The notes: a model not told the origin generated them from the letters alone. Numbered from the stretch's first letter, positions 19,913 to 32,075 are shown. The stretch: 64,000 bases of DNA from Schistocerca nitens (GCF_023898315.1 NC_064619.1:347396650-347460649), one strand, 5' to 3'. Translations and numbers: made by a program.

Positions 19913-20463
19913 TGCACCAACGAAATCCGAGCAAGAATCGCCATGGCCAAAGCTGCTTTCAACAAGAAAGGGACACTGATGACCAGCAAGATGAGTTTGG
20001 CATTGAGGAAAAAACTGATGAAGTGCCACATTTGGAGCATTGCACTGTATGGAGCAGAGACATGGACCATGAGAAAGAAGGAGAAAAAATACTTAGAGAA
20101 CATTGAAATGTGGTGCTGGAGGAGAATGGAAAAGATCAAGTGGACAGATCGCATAAAACATGACGATGTACTGCGAAGAGCAGGAGGGAAGAGAAGTATT
20201 CTGCGTACAGTTCTTCAGAAAAAGGCCAACTGGACTGTACATGTACGTAGACACGAGGGACTGATACATGATGTCATCGAAGGGAAACTCAGAGGAAATG
20301 CAGGATGAGGAAGAAGAAGAATTCAACATCTGGACGACATGGAAGATGGAATTAGATACAACAGACTGAAGGAAGAAGCTGAATACACGGAACAGTGGAA
20401 TCAGAAATTCTCCGTACGAACACATGGACCTGCCACTAGGCAGAACACTACATAATAATAATA
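19913..20463 (+). pseudogene. LINE ORF2 C-terminus, 5'-truncated copy with AAT tail
   Basis: The frame starting at tgc (19913) reads CTNEIRARIAMAKAAF, then IWSIALYGAETWTMRKKEK and NIEMWCWRRMEKIKWTDRI. This is the RT-thumb and C-terminal region of a common animal LINE group in which the block L-Y-G-x-E-T-W-T is conserved. A frameshift near 20305 moves the continuation (RRIQHLDDMEDGI) to another frame. It ends in a short AAT microsatellite (about 20452-20463), as in RTE-like LINEs. The upstream part of ORF2 is missing, so this is a dead-on-arrival copy. Confidence 0.85.
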
Positions 20464-22519
20464 ACTTTAACGGACAGACACAACCTGTACTTTGCCACAT
20501 GCGAGTGCAGTGAACTCAGGCACCTGAATGCAGTATGTTCACGTTAAGGTTGGAGCTACCAGATCAAAACAAACTGTTTGCATAAATATAACAGATAACA
20601 AAACACACTATTACCTTGAGGACTTAGTCAAACTGATTGGTCTCAATAACGTTACTATTAATATTCACTGTACAATCGTAAATTAGACATAGGTTTAATA
20701 TTACTTTTCAAACAAATTCCTATCTGACATAAAATATGGATATTGTCCACATCAAATTTAATTGCTGTGCGTAGATTAAGTCTTCAACTACTTAACACCT
20801 TTCTACTTAAAATGAAAATTAAATGGAATTCACTAACTGATTTCTTCTCACTGTCTTTTGAATAAAGAAATTATTATTTGCATAGATAATGGTCCTTCTA
20901 TTAATTGTTATTTATCATGAGCATAAAAGATACACTGTGGATCCTATTACACTATTAATATGCACTTTCAATACACAAGAGAAACAAGTGCTTAACAATC
21001 ATGAGTATATAATTTTCCACAATTGCAGTTTTCAACTTTTACTACAGTGAGACACAAAATTGACATATTCGTAAGATACTGACTTACCTTTTGCGATTTG
21101 CAACAGGAAGCAATGTGATCATTTACTAAGCAAAACTTTATAAGCCTCATTTTTAAGAACTTTTAATTTTGAAGTTGGCAACAACATATTAATAAGCACT
21201 TTTAATAGAAAAATTAATTTCAGCACGCATCGTGTACTTTAGCTCACTCTCTTACCACATTAACTTTGACTTTCTTTTTACTACGTTCAAGAGGCATTAG
21301 TTCGTAAAACACTAGGCTTTAATGTTCTTTCAGTAAAGACACTCGGTAATCATTTTAGCATGGGAAGGACCCTAAGTGGGAATGTGACAGAGGGATAAAA
21401 AATCAAGGTAGGTATAGAGGTCGGAGTATAAGTTACCTTATATTTGCGTACCCCAAAACATCCTTCACCTTACATTTCTACTCTTTCTTCGTTCCTTTTC
21501 AGTGAATGCGCAATGTGGTGGCGATTGCATGTTGGTAGGTGGATTTGCACGTAGAATTGACGGACTCTGCCATTCCTTGGTGGCGGTGACATATATCAAT
21601 TCCAGAATAGTTCCAGCTCTTTATCCATCCATCCGAGGCATTGGAAAGCGGCACGGAAAGCCTCTCTCGGCACCAGCACAATACACAACATGAGCAGTTG
21701 ACAGTTTCGTAGCTCGTCCCCGACTGACTCTTAATTCCACCTTTTCTACTTAGGCCAACCACAATTTGCGCGCGCTACTCAGTTCCGTTCCCGAGGGGAG
21801 CCACAACAACTTTTACATACGAAATAACTAAGAACCCTAAGTGAAGGTCAGCAGTTTACATAACAGTAACCAAACATATTAAATGAAACAGAACATTTGC
21901 ACATACTGACATTTCTACAGAAAATTATTCACCCAAATTCGAAATGTATACAATACGTTTTGTCTTCCTCCTAATGAGACAAAGAATTTAAATGATAGAT
22001 AAACTACATTGAATAGAATCAAACCATGACATCAAAGTTTTACAAAGGAAAGAACGAACACTTTTGAGCAATTAATGCAATCAAACAATATTTACAATAT
22101 CTTAATGATAGAAGGGAGAACAGACAAAACAGAAAAAATTCTGTCAGTAGATCTATGGAGCTCTGGTGTTACACAATGTTGTGCCATGTTGCAGAAGCAT
22201 CCAGGAGCATACAGTGTGATGAACGGAGGAACTGGCTGAAAACAAATAGCGGCGTTATCAAGGTATTGTAGTGTGGTGTGCTGTGGTCTATGAAGTGATG
22301 ACTGACAGTTGTCGTGATACTGTTCCTTCAAGGTGAGGCCCTAGAGGTCAAGCCTCGCACGCTTGTGATGCATGTTTGACCCATAACGCCCATCTTATGG
22401 CGCCTGCCACTGGAGTTGAATGAACGTTTCCGGGATTCTTCGTGCTTACTGAATGAACCTGTGAAGAACTTGGTACTATTCTTCAGACCTCTTCTATTTC
22501 GTCTATCTCCTGCGTGGTA
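20464..22519. other. AT-rich spacer of about 2 kb, no gene recognised
   Basis: Mostly AT-rich. Short frames at 21499-21762 (minus) and 22092-22331 (minus) have no motif. Composition rises in GC at about 21490-21800 and 22140-22450, which could mark unclassified repeats. Confidence 0.35.
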
Positions 22520-22735
22520 CGAATCCTATACTGAATAGCAATATTCGAGAGTTGGTGGGTATTGCAGTCCACCTTCCATTCGACGGATGAGTGACCTGAT
22601 AGAGACCATAGTTGTGGAAATCTGTATTAGGCTATCTAGGAAACGAAACATCACGAAAATCACCTCCTAGTCATTCTGAAAATGCCTTTAACACAATATC
22701 TTCATATGTGGAAAGATGAAGAAGACACAGGCTGT
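22520..22735 (+). repeat. Unclassified dispersed repeat, copy B
   Basis: The partner of 17945-18145. Shared blocks include the accttcc/acctcc to cgacggatg region, gttgtggaaatctg, ggctatct-ggaaa and tcattctgaaaatg. The family is unknown. Confidence 0.6.
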
Positions 22736-23336
22736 CATTTTATGAGAATGACAATTTTAGGCATATTTGATAGGTCATTGGGACAGCATGCGTGACTGAT
22801 CCTGTGTAGAAAGTGCTGCGATAACATTCCCTTCGATAGCTGCACTCGACTCTCTACCTTGACAGCCTCTCATAGTCTCTTCAGAAGTTTTTGGTAGGAT
22901 GCTCGTGTAATGGCTTGCTTCTTACGAGCGTAATAACTTAGTACCAGACGATGGCAGTCCCAAACAGCATTCAGCATTGAATTTCCGCCTTTTTAGGCGG
23001 TCGTGAATCCGCATGTTCCCTCTATTTGTTTTGCCCTATTGTCTCATAAACACATAGCACAATTGTTTATTTATTTAACGTATGTCTAATACCATATCAG
23101 ACAAGAAAAAGCATTTTCCTTAATACTAAATATACACACATTAACACAGACAAAAGTTAGAACTGAAAGTTATAATTCGGAAGATATCTTTGTTGCCACT
23201 AGGAACTCCTGCAGGACGCACACGTGCCATGCTGAACAGTTTGTTGCACTACAGTAACAGCTAGGCGGTGCTGTTAACCCTCATTTGTACTTTGAGTCCA
23301 CACATTTTCGCCTATTTTCCCTTCTTCACTTGTGTG
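22736..23336. other. No recognisable gene
   Basis: Mixed composition. No frame above 60 codons and no repeat structure is seen. Confidence 0.35.
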
Positions 23337-23492
23337 CAGATCAGATCATACTGTGCTCCTCGAAACTTGATGGCCTGGACCAGATACATCTGTTCTGGGG
23401 TAGCACTATTTTGACAGATCAGATCATACTGCGCTCCTCGAAACTTGATGGCCTTGACCAGATACATCTGTTCTGGGGTAGCACTGTTTCGA
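23337..23492. repeat. 78-bp tandem duplication, two copies
   Basis: The unit starts cagatcagatcatactg at 23337 and again at 23415. The copies differ at about four positions (95 percent identical). Because 78 is a multiple of three, open frames cross both copies on each strand: plus 23285-23509 and minus 23312-23506, the latter repeating KAIKFRGAQYDLIC. No family is recognised for either. Confidence 0.95.
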
Positions 23493-26400
23493 CAGATTTC
23501 TGCCATTGATTTATTATTATTACTCCGTTGTTTATAAAATATTTTGCATCTTGAAGAAGTGGAAGACGGAAGTGAAGTCTGATGCTGTTGAGTGCATTAA
23601 TGTCCTCTTTGATAGGGACATAAGAGTTACTTGCTGTTTTTGTAAACTCTCGTTTGAGAATACATTCTCGCCTCGAAAATGAACACACTCTATGGCTATG
23701 AACAGGTAACCAAGTACCAGTATTTCTGAGTGTTCTTGTGACGATGTGTAGAGTCTGGCTGACATGTGTTGAAGCAAACTGTGGTGAAATATTGAGCCAC
23801 AGTATACACCAGTCCCACAGCAGAAGTTCTTAGTGTTGGAGGTGATGAACGCCAAACAATACCCTAAATTTTTTGCAAGATGTTATATCTTGTTTCCATC
23901 TTAGGAGCAGTTCCCACAAAATGCTTTTTAAAGCTGAGGATTCTGCCAAGAGTGACCACTAGAGAATGTGTTACGAGTGAGCAGTTTCTCTTCAAAATAT
24001 ACCTCTAATTGATTGTAGAGGAGCTGATTGATAATGTGGAAATTGGTGACTTCAGTGTTGTCAACAGTTTGTAGGTCTTTGGTCGAGAAAGATTCAATAA
24101 CGTCCAGTGCATTTTTGCTTGCAGCAAATGCCCAATCGTCAGCATTTCCAAATTACCTTTATGTAGGCACGTCTGCTAAAAGAAGGAAAATAGAAGAGGC
24201 GGCTCAAGAGGGCATCTGTTTTGGCGATGTCACTGCTGCAACATTTATGCTACAGGCACGGCTCGGCGGGTTTCTTGAATATATATGAGCAGCTGCGGAA
24301 ACCAGTGGGCAAAATTTTTGTTGTGGATTATACTGCAAACTGTTCCATGACTGATTTTAGCTGTTATGCAGTGAACAACATTGTCAGTCGGATTAACATT
24401 CATATCTTAGTTTATGATCTCAGCGGTCTCCAGTACTACATTTGCTATGACTGGTGAATGACTTTTTTTACATGGGGAAATTGTGGGCAGAATGTTCATA
24501 TAGCTGCATTTGTAACCTGTGGAGAACTTGTACCTGAGGGATCATAGTGGAGACGACTCACAACAGGGAGATAGATGAACTGGGGGCCATAAATGCAGAG
24601 TACAGTGACCTGGCTGTGCCAATGATTCTGGGAAGCAGCACTCAGTGGACTGTACTTGCATATGGACTTCTGGCCGAAACCCTCTCCTCCTTCTGCTTAG
24701 TCAGATATTTGACAATTTCAGCACGTACCGTCGTGCGTGTGAGTCAAATTGGTTTGGTCAGATTAGTGAATGGGTGCACCTCACACTGAATTCTTCTGGC
24801 ATTTCACGGCTCTAATAGGGAAGTTTCCCACATTCTAGTAATCAGAATGCCAGACCGCGTAGATGCGTGACAACATTACAGCTGCAGCAACGCACCGATC
24901 CTCGCCCACAGCGCACAGTTTTCTGCTACCACCTGAATATAAATGAAAGAATAAAATAGTCCTGTACCAGCACAGGGTTGTTAAATGATATTCACAGCTA
25001 CCTGTTCTCAGGTGGGCCATAGTTTGTGGTATACTTGGTCATAGTTGATTCCGTTTGAGTAGAGTTGGGCCTGACAGTGGATTCGTGTAAAGAAAGTCGG
25101 ATTGCGGTGTAAAAGGAATTAATTCATGGGAGAATTTGTGTAGCTTCTATCCCAATGCATGCTTTGCCAATCAAACACCATACGTTTTCTGGTTTGTGTT
25201 TGTCATTTTTCTGTAAGTTTTATCACCTAGCTGTAGCTACAAAGGGATTAATAAAACTTGTCATTATTTTGTAAGCTGAAATAACCCACTATTCTCATTT
25301 ATACTCCCTCAACTATTCACTGTTCTTTTTATCTCGTTTGTGGGTCTGGGGCGGATGAGTGCAGCCGTCTGACGGGCCCCTGTAAATGGCGTAGCGTCTT
25401 GGCTGTTCAAGTGCGTGTATATTGTGTTGCCTGCTTGTTGTCTCATTGATGTTTGGAGCATGGTTCCACTCCATGCTCCAGCAAGCATTCCCTTCTCCGG
25501 TTCCCGACTTGGCCAAAGCCATATTAAATTAATTAATTGGAGCTGTGAAAGAGAACACAGGCAGTGGCAACAAAAGTTCAATGAGTCAATTTGCTAATTC
25601 ATATATAAAAATTAAGGGTGTCGCTTACAATTTGAAGATTATTGAGAAGTTAATACTTTTTATGTAAAGATAATAACATTTATCAATACTCAGACATACA
25701 TTTATGATTTAAGAAAGCGACGTCTTGCGACACTATCGCTTCGGTAGTGATGCGTCGCACTTGAAGTACCACGCTTTTCAATTCCCTTGCTGTACCCGGT
25801 TCACTGCTGAAAGGTCATCTGCCAGTTTCTGGCGCAATTGAACCCTCTTTGACAACAGTGGAAGGGCTCAGACCACCGAATCGCTTTGTTATGTAATGGT
25901 ATATTGCCTAGTCCACTTCCACCGTCTCGTCATGGATTACTAAATCAGGTAATAAATTACACAAAACCGTCGAACTTGCAATATTAACTTTCTTTATTAC
26001 TCAATGACTACTTTCGAGCCCAAGCTCATTATCAATTCATCAACTAAGCTATGTAGAAACATCCATTACGACAGCCACATCACTATTCATTCCACTTAAA
26101 CTCTTCTTGTGAACTAGAGGATGGCTAAACTTCACTCACGTAACATCACGGATTGTTGCAGCACAGCACCCCTTGCAATGTAGAAAGCAAATTGCTGCTT
26201 GGTACACCACTTTCCTAATGGCGTGAGCCATTTTGTTTTGGTTGCTGTAGCGATCTGATACGGTACTCTGACACAGGGACAGCAGGGTCTACCATGGCTG
26301 CAGACATGTATCTTCAAACAACTCAGGTACGAAGCTGGAACGTAAGACGGGTAAGCACACTGACAAGCTCCCTGAAAATAAAGTATTTGTATATCCAAAA

Positions 26401-26559
26401 TGAGCTGAGTAAAACGTAAATAAAACAGAAATAATAATATATGAGACCGTAAGCTCAGTTCTGCGGCTCACCTGATCTCAGTAACTAAACAATGAACGCA
26501 ATATACCTTCAATTGTAAGAATGACGTGCGAGAACCGTAAGCTTTCAATCAGCCGTTAT
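23493..26559. other. About 3 kb without a recognised gene
   Basis: Short frames occur: minus 23419-23688 and 23532-23855, and plus 24028-24288 (reads RRKIEEAAQEGICFGDV) followed by 24221-24457. None carries a motif I can name. The first two adjoin the 78-bp duplication and may be parts of one decayed element. From 25040 to 26500 the sequence is AT-rich with no structure seen. Confidence 0.35.
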
Positions 26560-26990
26560 GTGAATCGCACTGGGGAGGGAGTCTTCACCCCTCAGCGGAA
26601 GCCGGCCGCTGTCAGCGCGCTTCGCGCCTGCTGGACTGTTTACCGCCGCGCCCGCCCCCATGCGTTTCATTAGTTTTACGGGCGCATTAAGCCCGTGCCC
26701 GCGCTGTTTCTCGGCTCCCCCTTTTGTAGGAACAAGCGGCCACCGCCCGAATAAAGCCATTGTTCCGCACTTGCGCCTAAATGGCGTACTTGGCGCGGGA
26801 AATAATTAAGGGCGCACTCGCAGGTCAAACCGCCAGCCGGGGCGTTTCCGCCGTGGAACAACTGCCGAGGCGCCGCCGTTAACGCAGGCCGGTCCCGCTG
26901 TTTACAAATTAAGCCGCTTCTTCATTAGGCGGCGCTGCCTTTTAGTGCGGCCCATCAACCGTTTCAAGGGTGTCACCGAGAGCGCCACTC
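26560..26990. other. CpG-rich block with short GC-stem hairpins around TTAA/ATTA cores
   Basis: This 430-bp block is GC-rich and dense in CpG, in sharp contrast with its flanks. It contains several short inverted repeats with AT-rich loops, such as cgggcgcattaagcccg (about 26680) and gccgcttcttcattaggcggc (26912-26932). No coding frame with a motif is present. It could be an unmethylated CpG island, a regulatory region, or an unclassified repeat. I cannot decide. Confidence 0.4.
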
Positions 26991-27386
26991 AAAAATTTAT
27001 GAACTGTTCGCTCGAAAAGCAGATTAGTGGGCGTGGAAGGTAACCGTCTAATGGGAAAGGTAGATGTGTTCCATCTGAAGTAACAGATCGATAGAAACGG
27101 TTGGTAAAAGGGTTCTCCCATATTTTATGTGTCCGATTATACTGAGGAGCGTCACATATCATCTGTTTCTCATACTGTTTCTCCTCCACCAAGAGACTGA
27201 TATGTTTGCCGTCCTGTTGATTCTAAAATTGCAGTTTACTCTTCTTGGAATTTTCTTCGTGCTAATCACACATCTGTGTTAGCTTGCTCTTTCGGCATAT
27301 CCTCTGAGGTTCGCTCAAGGAGATGGCTGACAGTTGTAGCGACGGAATAAATAAAGTACAACTTTTCTCCCGGAGCACTTCTGCGC
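26991..27386. other. No recognisable gene
   Basis: Mixed composition; the 67-codon minus-strand frame at 26989-27192 has no motif. Confidence 0.35.
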
Positions 27387-27420
<34 letters not shown>

Positions 27421-27436
27421 GGAAAGAGAGAGAGGA
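27387..27436. repeat. GA-rich microsatellite
   Basis: A (GA)n run with a few interruptions (cagaga, ggaaag). Open frames crossing it translate to Arg-Glu or Ser-Leu runs and are not genes. Confidence 0.95.
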
Positions 27437-27837
27437 GGCAGCTGTAGTTGTGGAGTGGATGAGGTTTTGGTGACAGTGTTGGATAGACACATTCCATTTC
27501 CGCTACAGACAAGAGAAAATCAAATTATTGCACCACCGAAGTATAGCAAAGGAGCAATTTGAAGGAGAGCATTTGCCATTGCCCAACGCTCCAGCGATAT
27601 TAACAGCAAGGTGTCTGGAGCAGAACTAAATCCCATTGGGTAAAAGGGGGGGGGGAGGAGGGAGGGCTGGACATGTATTGGATGTGAAATACAGCGTAGT
27701 AGATCCCGTTTTCTCGTTCATAACCGTTTGTATCGTAATTATTTTTGCCTGATTGTTTTGATACGGCTCACCACGAGTTTCAGAACAGCACTTGCACTCT
27801 ACGTTCTCAATTATTGGGTAATGTATTCCAATGTCAG
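27437..27837. other. No recognisable gene
   Basis: Mixed composition with a G-run (G10) at about 27647. A 72-codon minus-strand frame at 27626-27844 has no motif. Confidence 0.35.
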
Positions 27838-28120
27838 CTCTCATCTATAATTTTTCCCTCTACACCTCCCTCTCATACCACGGAAGTTGTTCTCTGATGT
27901 CTCCTCACACATCCTACCATCCTACTCCTTCCTCTTGTCAGTGTATTCTGTATGCCCTTTCTTAGCCAGTTTTATAAATAATCGCAGCATTCCTTAAATT
28001 ATCAGTTCCTCTTACTTCATTGTTTAAGGCATCCAGCTCTCACATCTTTCGGTTTCTTCTGCATTATCATACCACGGAAGGCTTAACATATAAGTATTCT
28101 TTCTTCCTGGAAGTCTGTCT
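27838..28120 (-). repeat. LINE 3'-region fragment (same family as 52870-53870 and 57690-57960)
   Basis: The plus strand shows accacggaagttgttctct, then tcctcttgtcagtgt, then gaagtctgtctttctgatacg. The order of these pyrimidine-rich blocks matches the segment at 57780-57960 (gagctactccctgacgtct, cttgacagtgtt), and the cttgtcagtgt block recurs as cttgtcaatgt near 52938. These appear to be complements of the ORF2 C-terminus and 3' region of one LINE family. Decay is heavy; the call rests on shared order, not continuous identity. Confidence 0.45.
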
Positions 28121-28149
28121 TTCTGATACGTAAGTTTACTAGTTCAAAC

Positions 28150-29558
28150 TACACTACTGGCCATTAAAATTGCTACATAACGAAGATGAGGTGCTACAGA
28201 CGCGAAATTTAACCGACAGGAAGAAGATGCTGTGATATGCAAATGATTAGCTTTTCAGAGCATTCACACAAATTTGGAGCCGGTGGCAACACCTAAAACG
28301 TGCTGACATGAGGAAAGTTTCCAACCGATTTCTCATACACAAACAGCAGTTGACCGGCGTTGTCTGGTGAAATGTTGTTGTGACGCCTCGTGTAAGGAGA
28401 AGAAATGCGTGCCATCACGTTTCCGACTTTGATAAAGGTCGGATTGTAGCCCATCGCGATTACGGTTTATAGTATCGCGACATTGCTGCTCGCGTTGGTC
28501 GAGATCCGCTGACTGTTAGCAGAATATGGAATCGGTGGGTTCAGGAGGGTATCACGGAACGCCGTGCTGGATCCCAACGGCCTCGAATCACTAGAGAGGA
28601 GATGACAGGCATCTTATTTGCATGGGTGTAGCGGATCGTGTATCCACGTCTCGATCCCTGAGTCAACACATGGGGACGTTTCAAGACAACAAGCATCTGC
28701 ACGAACAGTTCGACGACGTTTGCAGCAGCATGGACTATCAGCTCGGAGACCATGGCTGCGGTTACTCTTGACGCTGCATCACAGACAATAGCGTCTGCGA
28801 TGGTGTAGTCAACGACGAACCTGGGTGCACGAATGGCAAAACGTCACTTTTTTGGATGAATCCAGGTTCTGTTTACAGCATCATGATGGTCGCATCCGTG
28901 TTTGGCGACACCGCGGTGAACGCACATTGGAAGCATGTATTCGACACCGCCATATTGACGTATCACCCGGCGTGATGGTATGGGGTGCCATTGGTTACAC
29001 ATCTCGGTCACCTCTGGTTCGCATTGACAGCACTTTGAACAGTGGACTTTACATTTCTGATGTGTTACGACCCGTGGCTCTACCCTTCATTAGATCCCGG
29101 CGAAACCCTACATTTCAGCAGGATAATGCACGATCGCATGTTGCAGGTCCTGTACTGGCCTTTCTGAATACAGAAAATGTTCGACTGCTGCCCTGGCCAG
29201 CACATTCGCCAGATCTCTCACCAACTGAAAACGTCTGGTCAATGGTGGCCGAGCAACTGGCTAGTCACAATACACCAGTCACTACTCTTGATGAACTATG
29301 GTATCGTGTTGAAGCACCATGGGCAACTGTACCTGTACACGCCATCCAAGCTCTGTTTGACTCAATGCCCAGGCGTATCAAAGCCGTTATTATGGCCAGA
29401 GGTCATTGTTCTGGGTACTGATTTCTCAGGATCTATGCACCCAAATTGCGTGAAAATGTAATCACATGTCAGTTCTAGTATAATGTATTTGTCAAATGAA
29501 TACCCGTTTATCATCTGCATTTCGTCTTGGTGTAGCAATTTTAATGGCCAGCAGTGTA
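28150..29558 (+). mobile_element. Tc1-like DNA transposon, copy 1 (1405 bp)
   Basis: Terminal inverted repeats: cactactggccattaaaatt from 28152, and the complement of the right end cactgctggccattaaaatt ending at 29556. TA dinucleotides flank it at 28150-28151 and 29557-29558. The internal gene is broken upstream but keeps an intact catalytic half. A second copy lies at 48486-49895 in the opposite orientation with nearly the same length (1406 bp). The two copies allow direct comparison of which defects are shared. Confidence 0.95.
28400..29421 (+). pseudogene. Tc1-like transposase, N-terminal half broken, catalytic half intact
   Basis: The N-terminal frame reads HHVSDFDKGRIVAHRDYGL, then a TAG stop at 28470-28472, then YRDIAARVGRDPLTVSRIW (helix-turn-helix region). 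Further stops follow near 28628 and just before RLRWCSQRRTWVHEW. From about 28810 a continuous frame to 29421 holds the catalytic domain: Asp in FLDESRF, Asp in FQQDNARSH and Glu in SPDLSPTENVW, with 34 residues between the last two, the classical Tc1 spacing. The protein as encoded cannot be made in full length. Confidence 0.9.
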
Positions 29559-29908
29559 CTTACAAATCTAATTTTAGTTGCAGAGGAAGACAGCATGGCA
29601 TCATTTATACAGTTTCAATTTTTTTACATTTTATACATCTAACGCACGCCGTAAACATTGTCATCGGGCAATCTTAAATATTTGTAGTTGGGGATAGGCA
29701 TCTACAACACCTTTGTTAGTCGAGTCATACATTCCTATACAGATATGAATTGCATTTTCTTTTTAAATCATATATGTGCTGTTATTTTTGCTGTTGTTTG
29801 TAGTGGTGGTACTACAAAGTAGAAAGAGTAGTAGTAGTAGTAATAGTTGTACTACTTCCCTACTGAACTTGTAACTGCAGATAAGTAACAAGAACAAACC
29901 TGTGTTAG
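29559..29908. other. No recognisable gene
   Basis: AT-rich sequence with a small agtagtagtagta microsatellite near 29829-29841. Nothing else is seen. Confidence 0.4.
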
Positions 29909-30540
29909 TGTCCTGCTTTACACAGCCAACTCGTTTAAATATCCTGGCATAACGTTGCAGAGCGATATGAAAAAGAACGATCATGTGAGAACTGCGGTGG
30001 GGAAAGCGAATTGTCGACTTCGGTTTACTGGATGAGTATTAGGAAAAAGTCGTTCACCTGTAAAGGTGACTGCATATAGGACGCTGGTACGACCTAACTT
30101 TGAGTACTGCTTGAGTGTTTGGCATCTCTACCAGGTCGGATTGAATGAAGACATCGAAGCAATTCAGACGCGGACTGCTAGATTTGTTACCGAGAGATTC
30201 GAACAACTCGTCAATTTTACAGAGATGCTTCGGGATATCAAATGGTGATCCGTGGAGGGAAGGCGTCGTTCTTTTCCAGAAAGACTATTAAGAAAATTTA
30301 GAGAACCAGCTAATGAAGCTGACAGCTGAAGATTCTACTGCCGTCAACATACATAGCGCATAAGGACCAACAAGGTAAGATTCGAGAAATTAGGGATCCT
30401 AGGGAGGCATATAGTTAGTCGTTTTCCCTCGCTCTATTTCCTAGTGGAATAGGAAAGGAAATGACTAGTAGTGGTACAGGATACCCTCCACCACGCAACG
30501 TACAGTGGCTTGAGGAGTATCTATGTAGATGTAAATGTAA
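29909..30540 (+). pseudogene. CR1-like LINE, 3' end (RT thumb region and 3' UTR)
   Basis: The plus strand reads SFKYPGITLQSDMKKNDHV, a stop, then AYRTLVRPNFEYCLSVWHLY and IEAIQTRTARFVTERFEQL up to a stop at 30248. This is the region after the catalytic box in CR1/Jockey-type LINEs (A-Y-x-T-L-V-R-P-x-x-E-Y). The 3' UTR follows (ttccctcgctctatttcc, gactagtagtggtaca) and ends in tatgtagatgtaaatgtaat, close to the ending at 63692. The copy is 5'-truncated and has a stop, so it is inactive. Confidence 0.85.
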
Positions 30541-30972
30541 TTTAGAAACTTAAAGTTATTTACCCATAAGATAACTTGAATACCAAAAATAACGTTTACG
30601 ACTCCAGCTTTATTTCATTCCTGCATTTCGAAGGAAATTGTAGTCTTCCCAGCGTTTGTATGTTACATCGGTAGGAAATGCCGCTTACATCTTTCGGGTA
30701 TTTCCTTTGGGCTGTGAGACGCAGGGTTGCTTATAGAGTGTAACGAAAATGTTCAATATTTTTATTAAAACGAAATGATGCGGACAAAGGCAAAAACACA
30801 CTTAACAACTAGGAATGTAAAATGTTCTGTCTCGATTGCAAAAAAATTTGTTGACGTATGACAGTAATGCGATCAAGACCTTGACGGAACTGCAATTTAA
30901 TAATTCATTGTTCATGTGTATGTTCTTTCATAATTTATATCTCTTATCATATTTGTACTAGATTTCACGAAC
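30541..30972. other. AT-rich spacer, no gene
   Basis: No frame or repeat recognised. Confidence 0.4.
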
Positions 30973-31120
30973 AGCCGGCCAGAGTGGCCGAGCGGATCTA
31001 GGCGCTTCAGTCTGGAACCGCGCGACAGCTATGGTCGCAGGTTCGAATTCTGCCTCGGGCATGGATATGTGTGTTGTCCTTAGTTAGGTTTAAGTAGTTC
31101 TAAGTTCTAGGGACTGATGG
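30973..31120 (+). repeat. tRNA-headed SINE, 3'-truncated
   Basis: It starts gccggccagagtggccgagc, has the A box tggccgagcgg and B-box-like ggttcgaattc, and runs through the body to ggactgatgg at 31120. The last 50 or so bases of the family, including the tail, are missing. No flanking duplication is visible. Loss of the 3' end suggests a deletion, or that the LINE now starting nearby replaced it. Confidence 0.9.
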
Positions 31121-31522
31121 CAAACTCCCCGAATAGATATGTTAACGTGACTTCAGTGTGGGATACTGTGATTTTGTGGGTAAACAAGAACATATCTCAT
31201 AGACTGGAGATGGTTTCTTCATCGTAAAAATGAGCGCAATGACAATAATAATAAAAGCCAATGCGGGGTTTGTCAACCCCGTCTGGCGCGTCCACAGCTG
31301 GCGGATAGGGGAATGCTCGGTAGATATGCCGAGTAGGTGGGAAATAAAATATCACCCGTGGGCCAAAATGAAAACCAGAATCCATGCTCCGTCTGACTTG
31401 GAGCAAGCGGCAGTATGGTCGGCGTCTGTTCACCGGGACGTGCGGCTGTAAACATGCTCCAAGAACCCACAATCTCTGGTTCCACACAACTAGCAAAGCT
31501 AGACAGTTGATGACAAGCAAAC

Positions 31523-32075
31523 ATGACTTGTACAAGTAATGAAAAAATTACACCAGGTGGAAAATCCACCCACTGTAAAGTGGTAACCAAGCATTCGGCT
31601 TCTGGGGAGCTTGGACTTAAACGAGAGAGCAAGTCGAAGTGCTCTGGTAAATTTACACGAAAAACACACACGTATATGGACACTTTCAATATTCAGAGAC
31701 TTATTCTAGCAGGAAAATTACACAGTATCACAACAGAACTCACGGAACAGAAAATTCATATTCTCGCCTTATGCCAACAAAACAACCTACAAATTATGGC
31801 AGCCTCACTTCGGAAACACGCAAAAAAAAGAGAAAAAACTGGCACTCACCCATCCATCATTTGGGAGAATTTCAGACTGATCATGTTGCAGTATCATGTG
31901 ACTACCAAAATGAAATTCACGCAAGTACGCAAAGGTGCAATTATCGATTCGGATCATTATTTAACCAGAATAAAAATCAAATTCACTCCCATGAGGAAGT
32001 TAAAAACAAAAACACAACTGATAGCAAAATTTGAGCTATACAAAGTCAAAGACTCCAAAATCACTGAAAAATGAG
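31523..32075 (+). pseudogene. LINE AP-like endonuclease domain
   Basis: The 183-codon frame reads DTFNIQRLILAGKLHSITTE and ELTEQKIHILALCQQNNLQ, the N-terminal block where LINE endonucleases have L-A-L-Q-E-T. The metal-binding Glu position reads Gln here. Near its end IDSDHYLTRIKIKF matches the S-D-H catalytic box. The segment between the two is far shorter than in intact endonucleases, so internal sequence has been lost. It would nick the target for priming; this copy cannot. Confidence 0.75.

Noticed and set aside
22380..22420. tggcgcctgccactgg as a primer-binding site
   Set aside because: Only the first eight bases resemble a known type, the preceding bases lack a CA end, and no LTR or gag is near.
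24028..24457. Two adjoining plus-strand frames (86 and 78 codons) as a broken host gene
   Set aside because: The joined reading is plausible as a single broken frame, but I recognise no family and find no splice or start context. Left unnamed.
27323..27562. Arg-Glu-rich protein across the GA microsatellite
   Set aside because: The frame is made by the (GA)n repeat itself.
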